Below, piece after piece: positions 6,042 to 9,954 of a stretch of DNA of 9,954 bases. Each line of letters starts with the position of its first letter. Position 1 is the first letter of the stretch. The notes beneath the pieces were generated by a model. That model saw only the letters and a list, made by a program, of their open reading frames with translations, did not search any database and was not told where the DNA came from. The stretch covers positions 1 through 9,954 of the forward strand of contig JAUXGM010000083.1 of NCBI GenBank assembly GCA_030622125.1, in the 5' to 3' direction. The translations under genes were made by a program, and so were the position numbers. The DNA is from a bacterium (GTDB lineage Bacteria > AUK180).

Positions 6042-7896
6042 AAAATATATAAATTTCTATAAGGATCTTTTATTTCGCCATAAGACAAGATTTATTACCG
6101 CCATTATTTTTATGTTCTTATTCTCAACATTGAATACATCAATTGTCTTTGTAGTAAAAAGTCTTATGGATGATGTGTTTATAAACGCTGCATTACTTTC
6201 ACGAGGAAAGAATATCAAAAAAACAAAAATATTTGACCTGAAAAGAATGTTATCAAAAAAAGCCGTTTCCATAAAAGATCAGGCATCAATAAAAAATAGC
6301 ACTCACATAAAAGGTAAAGAAGCCGTAAATTATCTACTTCATTCTTTAATACTGGTAGCTCTTATTTTTATAAGCATTACATTGTTAAAAGAGTTATGCT
6401 GGTATATTCGCAGGTATTCAATGCTTTATATCGGGGAAAGTGTTGTTCGGGACCTTAGAAATGGTATTTATACACATATTCAGCATCTATCTGTTAGGTA
6501 CTTTGATAAGGCACAAACCGGAGAAATAATGTCTCGAATTACGAATGATGTTACACTTGTTCAGCAAACAATTGCAACAGCAGGAACTCATATTATTCAA
6601 GAACCTATAAACTTTATATTTGCCTTTGGTGTTCTTTTTTATTTGAATTACAAAATGACCGTCATTGCACTTATTACAATTGTAATATTGATCTATCCGG
6701 TAGACTATCTTTCAAGAATAATGAAAAAAGCCGCACAGACATCTCAGAAAAAGATCGGCAATTTAAGTTCAATTATGCAGGAGATAATAAGTGGTATAAG
6801 GATCGTTAAAGCATTCAATATGGAAAAATATGAGATAGAAAAATTTAAAAAGACAAATAAAGAATACTTTAAAGCAATGATGAAAGGAAATTCTGCAAAG
6901 GCTTTACTGACACCGACAAATGAGATACTTGCATCAATTGCAATATCAGCAGCTTTAATAATCGGCGGTTTTGAGATAATAAACGGTAAAATGACCACCG
7001 GAACATTCTTTGCGTATTTTTTTGCTTTATTTTCAATGTATGCACCATTAAGATCTATTACAAATGCATCATCTACCTTGAAAAGATCTCAGGCATCTAT
7101 AGATAGAATAAATGAAATATTAAATGAAGAGATCAAAGTAAAAGAAAAGGAAAAGCCAACTCCCATAAATAATTTTAGCGATATCATCACTTTTAAAGAT
7201 GTTTACTACGCTTATGATGATAAGAATTGGATTTTAAACAACATGAATTTCTCTATAAAAAAAGGTGAGACAATAGCGTTTGTCGGTGAATCAGGTGCCG
7301 GAAAATCTACAATTGCCTCATTGTTTTTAAGATTTTATGATGTAAATGAAGGTAAAATCATTATAGATAAAGTTGATATTAGGGATTATTGTGTAAATGA
7401 TCTTAGAAATCTTATCGGCTATGTTTCACAGGAGACCTTTCTTTTCAACGATACTATCCGTAATAATATAATCTATGGAAAGGAAAAAATCAATGAAAAC
7501 GAAATAATAAAAGCTGCAAAGAATAGTGGGTCTTACGATTTTATTATGAGCTTGCCAAACAAATTTGATACTATGATCGGAGAAAGGGGTTATGCTCTTT
7601 CCGGCGGACAGAGACAAAGAATTGCGATAGCAAGAGCACTTATTAAGAATCCAGGTATATTGATACTTGATGAAGCAACCTCTGCTCTTGATACAGAATC
7701 AGAAAAATTAGTTCAAAATGCCCTAAATGTTTTGATGAAGGGAAGAACAAATATAATTATAGCTCATCGATTATCTACTGTGGCAAATGCCGATAGAATT
7801 ATGGTGCTTTCAAATGGAAAAATCGTAGAAACAGGAAGTCATAAATCGCTATTAGAAATAAAAGGATATTATTGGAAATTGTATAATATAAGATGA
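6034..7896 (+). CDS. msbA: MsbA-like lipid ABC exporter (fused membrane and ATPase domains)
   Basis: This is a half-transporter expected to dimerise in the inner membrane and flip lipid A-core or a related lipid. It has 620 residues from the TTG at 6034; an ATG at 5983 would add 17. The membrane domain (about 1-330) has six hydrophobic segments, the first at about 18-40 and the second at about 100-120, and carries the coupling-helix motif FDKAQTGEIMSRITND. The ATPase domain is complete: Walker A G418-T426 (GESGAGKST), Q-loop Q466, signature L522-S-G-G-Q526, Walker B D546-E547, and switch H578. The extracytoplasmic loop between the first two helices (about 48-98) is long and Lys-rich, which explains a length greater than the usual roughly 580. 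The adjacent acyltransferase, overlapping by 4 nt, supports a lipid A role. Generic multidrug export remains possible, because the family is hard to split by sequence. Confidence 0.88.
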   Translation: MNKKYINFYKDLLFRHKTRFITAIIFMFLFSTLNTSIVFVVKSLMDDVFINAALLSRGKNIKKTKIFDLKRMLSKKAVSIKDQASIKNSTHIKGKEAVNYLLHSLILVALIFISITLLKELCWYIRRYSMLYIGESVVRDLRNGIYTHIQHLSVRYFDKAQTGEIMSRITNDVTLVQQTIATAGTHIIQEPINFIFAFGVLFYLNYKMTVIALITIVILIYPVDYLSRIMKKAAQTSQKKIGNLSSIMQEIISGIRIVKAFNMEKYEIEKFKKTNKEYFKAMMKGNSAKALLTPTNEILASIAISAALIIGGFEIINGKMTTGTFFAYFFALFSMYAPLRSITNASSTLKRSQASIDRINEILNEEIKVKEKEKPTPINNFSDIITFKDVYYAYDDKNWILNNMNFSIKKGETIAFVGESGAGKSTIASLFLRFYDVNEGKIIIDKVDIRDYCVNDLRNLIGYVSQETFLFNDTIRNNIIYGKEKINENEIIKAAKNSGSYDFIMSLPNKFDTMIGERGYALSGGQRQRIAIARALIKNPGILILDEATSALDTESEKLVQNALNVLMKGRTNIIIAHRLSTVANADRIMVLSNGKIVETGSHKSLLEIKGYYWKLYNIR

Positions 7897-8711
7897 TACA
7901 AATTGTAAAATTTTTATATTATCTCTCTGTATATTTTCCCGATATTACTTATTTTATTGGCAAAATATTTGCAAATCTCCTTTATATACTGGGTATTAGA
8001 AAAAGAATTGTTTTAAAAAATTTGGCGATTGCATTTCCGGATAAAGACATTAAATGGAGAAGGAAAATTGTAAAAAAGTGTTATGAATTTTTTGTTTTTC
8101 AATCGGTTTGGACAGCTTATTACTACATTTATCAGGAAAAACTTAATGAAAGATTAGTAATAAAAGGTATGGAACCCTATTTAAAAGCGATAAAAAATAA
8201 GAAGCAGATTTTTTATTATTCGGCACATTTCGGTTCATGGGAAATTGCAACCCTATATTTTGAAAAAAATTTCAGAAAAACAATATGCCTATATCAAAAG
8301 GTTCATAATGAACAAATCAATAAATTTTTACTGAATTTTAGAAAGAAAACCGGCGGAATATATGTTAATAGGCGAAATACAAGAACAATGCTGAAATATA
8401 TAAAAATGGGCTATGATCTTGCTTCAATAGTGGATCAGAGACCTATAGAGGAGGGGATAATCGTAAATTTTTTTAATACAAAACTTCCCTTTTACTCAAT
8501 TCCCTTTAAATTGGCAAAAAAATTTGATGGAGATATCTTTTTTGTGTTTTCATACTACAAAAACGGTTTGTTTTATATTGAAATAAAAGAGTGTAAAGAA
8601 AAAGAATTGGATAATATTGTGCAGGATTATGCAAAAACTCTTGAAGAATATATAAAGAAATGTCCCGAACAATATTTCTGGCTTCATAATAGGTGGAAGG
8701 AAAGGTTTTAA
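7893..8711 (+). CDS. LpxL/HtrB-family lipid A acyltransferase
   Basis: This 272-residue inner-membrane protein should transfer a secondary acyl chain to a lipid A precursor. The N-terminal hydrophobic stretch (about 5-35, YLSVYFPDITYFIGKIFANLL) is a membrane anchor. H112-F-G-S-W-E117 is the catalytic H-x4-D/E motif. V-D-Q-R-P in the middle and W-L-H-N-R-W-K near the C-terminus match conserved blocks of the family. The length is slightly short of the usual roughly 300 residues. The start overlaps the exporter stop as ATGA, so the two should be co-translated: one enzyme completes the lipid and the other exports it. LpxL and LpxM types cannot be separated here. It is the last gene of the compact run, and no convincing terminator hairpin follows. 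Confidence 0.88.
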   Translation: MIQIVKFLYYLSVYFPDITYFIGKIFANLLYILGIRKRIVLKNLAIAFPDKDIKWRRKIVKKCYEFFVFQSVWTAYYYIYQEKLNERLVIKGMEPYLKAIKNKKQIFYYSAHFGSWEIATLYFEKNFRKTICLYQKVHNEQINKFLLNFRKKTGGIYVNRRNTRTMLKYIKMGYDLASIVDQRPIEEGIIVNFFNTKLPFYSIPFKLAKKFDGDIFFVFSYYKNGLFYIEIKECKEKELDNIVQDYAKTLEEYIKKCPEQYFWLHNRWKERF

Positions 8712-8717
8712 ATTTTC

Positions 8718-8746
8718 TTGACTTTAAACCATTTTTAAGTTATAAT
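8718..8746 (+). promoter_or_regulatory. Sigma-70-type promoter
   Basis: TTGACT (8718-8723) and a perfect TATAAT (8741-8746) are separated by exactly 17 bp, in the only real intergenic gap of the window (8712-8763). The predicted start of transcription is near 8753, only about 10 nt before the ATG at 8764. The Shine-Dalgarno GAGG (8755-8758) would then lie almost at the 5' end of the mRNA. No operator-like palindrome is evident. Confidence 0.75.
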
Positions 8747-8763
8747 TCAAAAACGAGGTTGCT

Positions 8764-9954
8764 ATGAAAAAAGGAATTTTGGTTATTTTATTGTTGACGG
8801 TTTTCATTTTTAATGCAAATGGTTCTTCATTTTTTTATGATGAAGAGGTAGTGAATAATGGACTGAATCTTTTTATAGGTCCAAAGATCGTATCGGATCC
8901 TGCGAACCCTTCTGAAAAGGAGTATTGGTTCTATTCGAACATATCACCTGAATTTACTATTAGTATGGTTACATTCGGATTGGATCTGAGATTTCAATAC
9001 AATATTAGTGATAGTAAGTTTTATAGTGACGATTGGAATAGTTTTGAAGGCATATTAAGAAAAATATGCTTTATAAAATTGGGTAAAAAATATTCTAAAT
9101 ATTATTTTAGATTTGGAGATTTGAAAGGGACATCCATTACTCCGGGGATTTTTATGGCAAATTACTCAAATAGTCCTATTATTGACAAAGAAAAGAGGGG
9201 ATTTGAACTTGGATTTGATCTTGGAATGGGCGGATTTGAGTTGATGTTAAATGATCTCTCGCATCCATCACTTTTGGGAACCCGAGCATTTTTCAGACCG
9301 CTCTTTAAGACAAAGATCCCGGTTGTTTCAAATACACAGGTCGGAATTTCTTATGTCGGTGATTTTAAAGCTCCTTCCAATGTTCAATATGAAGATATTA
9401 TCATAACGGATGATGAAGGAAATACGGAGACGGTAAGGGCGGTTATAAGGGACGATAATGATGATCCGGTTTGTGATTATAAGACGGTGTCTACAATTGC
9501 ATTTGATGCCAATGCACCGATAACGAAGTTCAATGTATTTACAACCGGTGTTTATGGAAGTTACGGAAAATTTCTTGATGCAGGTAATGGAATAATGGCG
9601 GGTGCTTATGTTTATACAATATTTGATATTAAGGTTAACCTTGAATATAGAGATGTTTCTCCCGATTTTATTGTTGATTACTTTGATCAAAGTTATGAAG
9701 TGGATAAATGGGGTATCGGTGATTCAGAGATAAGTAAATATAAGCATCTAATGTATTTGAAAACACAGGTTGACGGAAATACATCAACCGGAAGAATTAA
9801 AGGTATATTCGGCGGTATATCGGGCAATTTATTTAATAAGATATTAATAAGCGGAAGCTACATGGATATGGAAGGACCTGATAACTGTATTTTAAGGATA
9901 AATCTTGATGCAACAAGAGCAATTGAAAAGATCAAAGCAAGATTCACATATACC
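8764..9954 (+). CDS. Exported protein, probable outer-membrane beta-barrel, 3'-truncated
   Basis: The frame is open for 397 codons to the window edge with no stop, so the C-terminus is missing. The ATG is preceded by GAGG (8755-8758) and the promoter at 8718-8746. Residues 1-20 (MKKGILVILLLTVFIFNANG) form a clear signal peptide with a likely cut after A-N-G. The mature part is rich in Tyr/Phe/Gly/Asn and has many alternating hydrophobic/polar stretches (FTISMVTFGLDLRFQYNI, GFELGFDLGMGGFELML), as expected for transmembrane beta-strands. It has only a few cysteines and no lipobox. The segment with GTRAFFRPLF followed by a strand ending GISYVGDF resembles a layout I associate with uncharacterised outer-membrane proteins of FCB and candidate phyla; that association is from memory. 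Function is unknown; porin or envelope assembly is only a guess. It is transcribed separately from the upstream run. Confidence 0.8.
   Translation, partial: MKKGILVILLLTVFIFNANGSSFFYDEEVVNNGLNLFIGPKIVSDPANPSEKEYWFYSNISPEFTISMVTFGLDLRFQYNISDSKFYSDDWNSFEGILRKICFIKLGKKYSKYYFRFGDLKGTSITPGIFMANYSNSPIIDKEKRGFELGFDLGMGGFELMLNDLSHPSLLGTRAFFRPLFKTKIPVVSNTQVGISYVGDFKAPSNVQYEDIIITDDEGNTETVRAVIRDDNDDPVCDYKTVSTIAFDANAPITKFNVFTTGVYGSYGKFLDAGNGIMAGAYVYTIFDIKVNLEYRDVSPDFIVDYFDQSYEVDKWGIGDSEISKYKHLMYLKTQVDGNTSTGRIKGIFGGISGNLFNKILISGSYMDMEGPDNCILRINLDATRAIEKIKARFTYT

Noticed and set aside
8721-8740. Inverted repeat ACTT/AAGT between the promoter boxes as an operator or terminator
   Set aside because: Only four base pairs match at the ends and the inner part does not pair; this is expected by chance in AT-rich DNA.
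9328-9690. 120-residue minus-strand open frame near the right end
   Set aside because: It is opposite the exported barrel-like gene, which has a signal peptide, ribosome site and promoter; the minus frame is Ile/Arg/Asn-rich without any recognisable feature.
1-9954. CRISPR array, tRNA/rRNA genes, insertion sequence or phage genes
   Set aside because: No regularly spaced repeats, no cloverleaf-like or rRNA stretch and no transposase or integrase were seen on either strand; nearly all of the window is explained by ordinary coding frames.

Overview
The window is AT-rich (about one third G+C by eye) and every supported gene is on the + strand. The gene set points to a Gram-negative bacterium: a lipid A/LPS-type ABC exporter, an LpxL/HtrB-family acyltransferase, a SPOR-domain envelope protein, and an exported protein that looks like an outer-membrane beta-barrel. 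An NtrC-type activator with an intact GAFTGA loop implies that the organism has sigma-54. The style of the SPOR and barrel-like proteins suggests an uncultivated FCB-like or candidate-phylum lineage, but I cannot name the taxon from this sequence.

Positions 1-8711 hold eight tightly packed genes that read as one transcription unit. In order they are: (1) a SPOR protein whose 5' end lies outside the window; (2) a STAS-like domain fused to an RsbW/SpoIIAB-type ATPase; (3) a sigma-54-dependent response regulator; (4) a small TrmN6/YfiC-like methyltransferase; (5) a sugar-1-phosphate nucleotidyltransferase; (6) a pyrimidine-nucleoside phosphorylase; (7) an MsbA-like exporter; (8) an LpxL/HtrB-like acyltransferase. 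Neighbours overlap by 1-23 nt or abut, so translational coupling is likely. No terminator or internal promoter was recognised in this stretch.

After a 52-nt gap with a near-consensus sigma-70-type promoter (TTGACT, 17-bp spacer, TATAAT), a ninth gene starts at 8764 and runs off the right edge. It has a signal peptide and a beta-barrel-like composition.

Genes 1, 7, 8 and 9 concern the envelope, genes 2 and 3 look like a regulatory pair, and genes 4-6 are RNA-modification, sugar-nucleotide and nucleoside enzymes. The most unusual signal is inside gene 1: three different imperfect palindromes, richer in G+C than their surroundings, sit in frame within its low-complexity Glu/Lys-rich parts. They look like small palindromic repeats inserted into a coding sequence. 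I did not find a convincing wholly new multi-gene system. The degenerate STAS-kinase fusion next to an orphan sigma-54 activator is the best functional lead.
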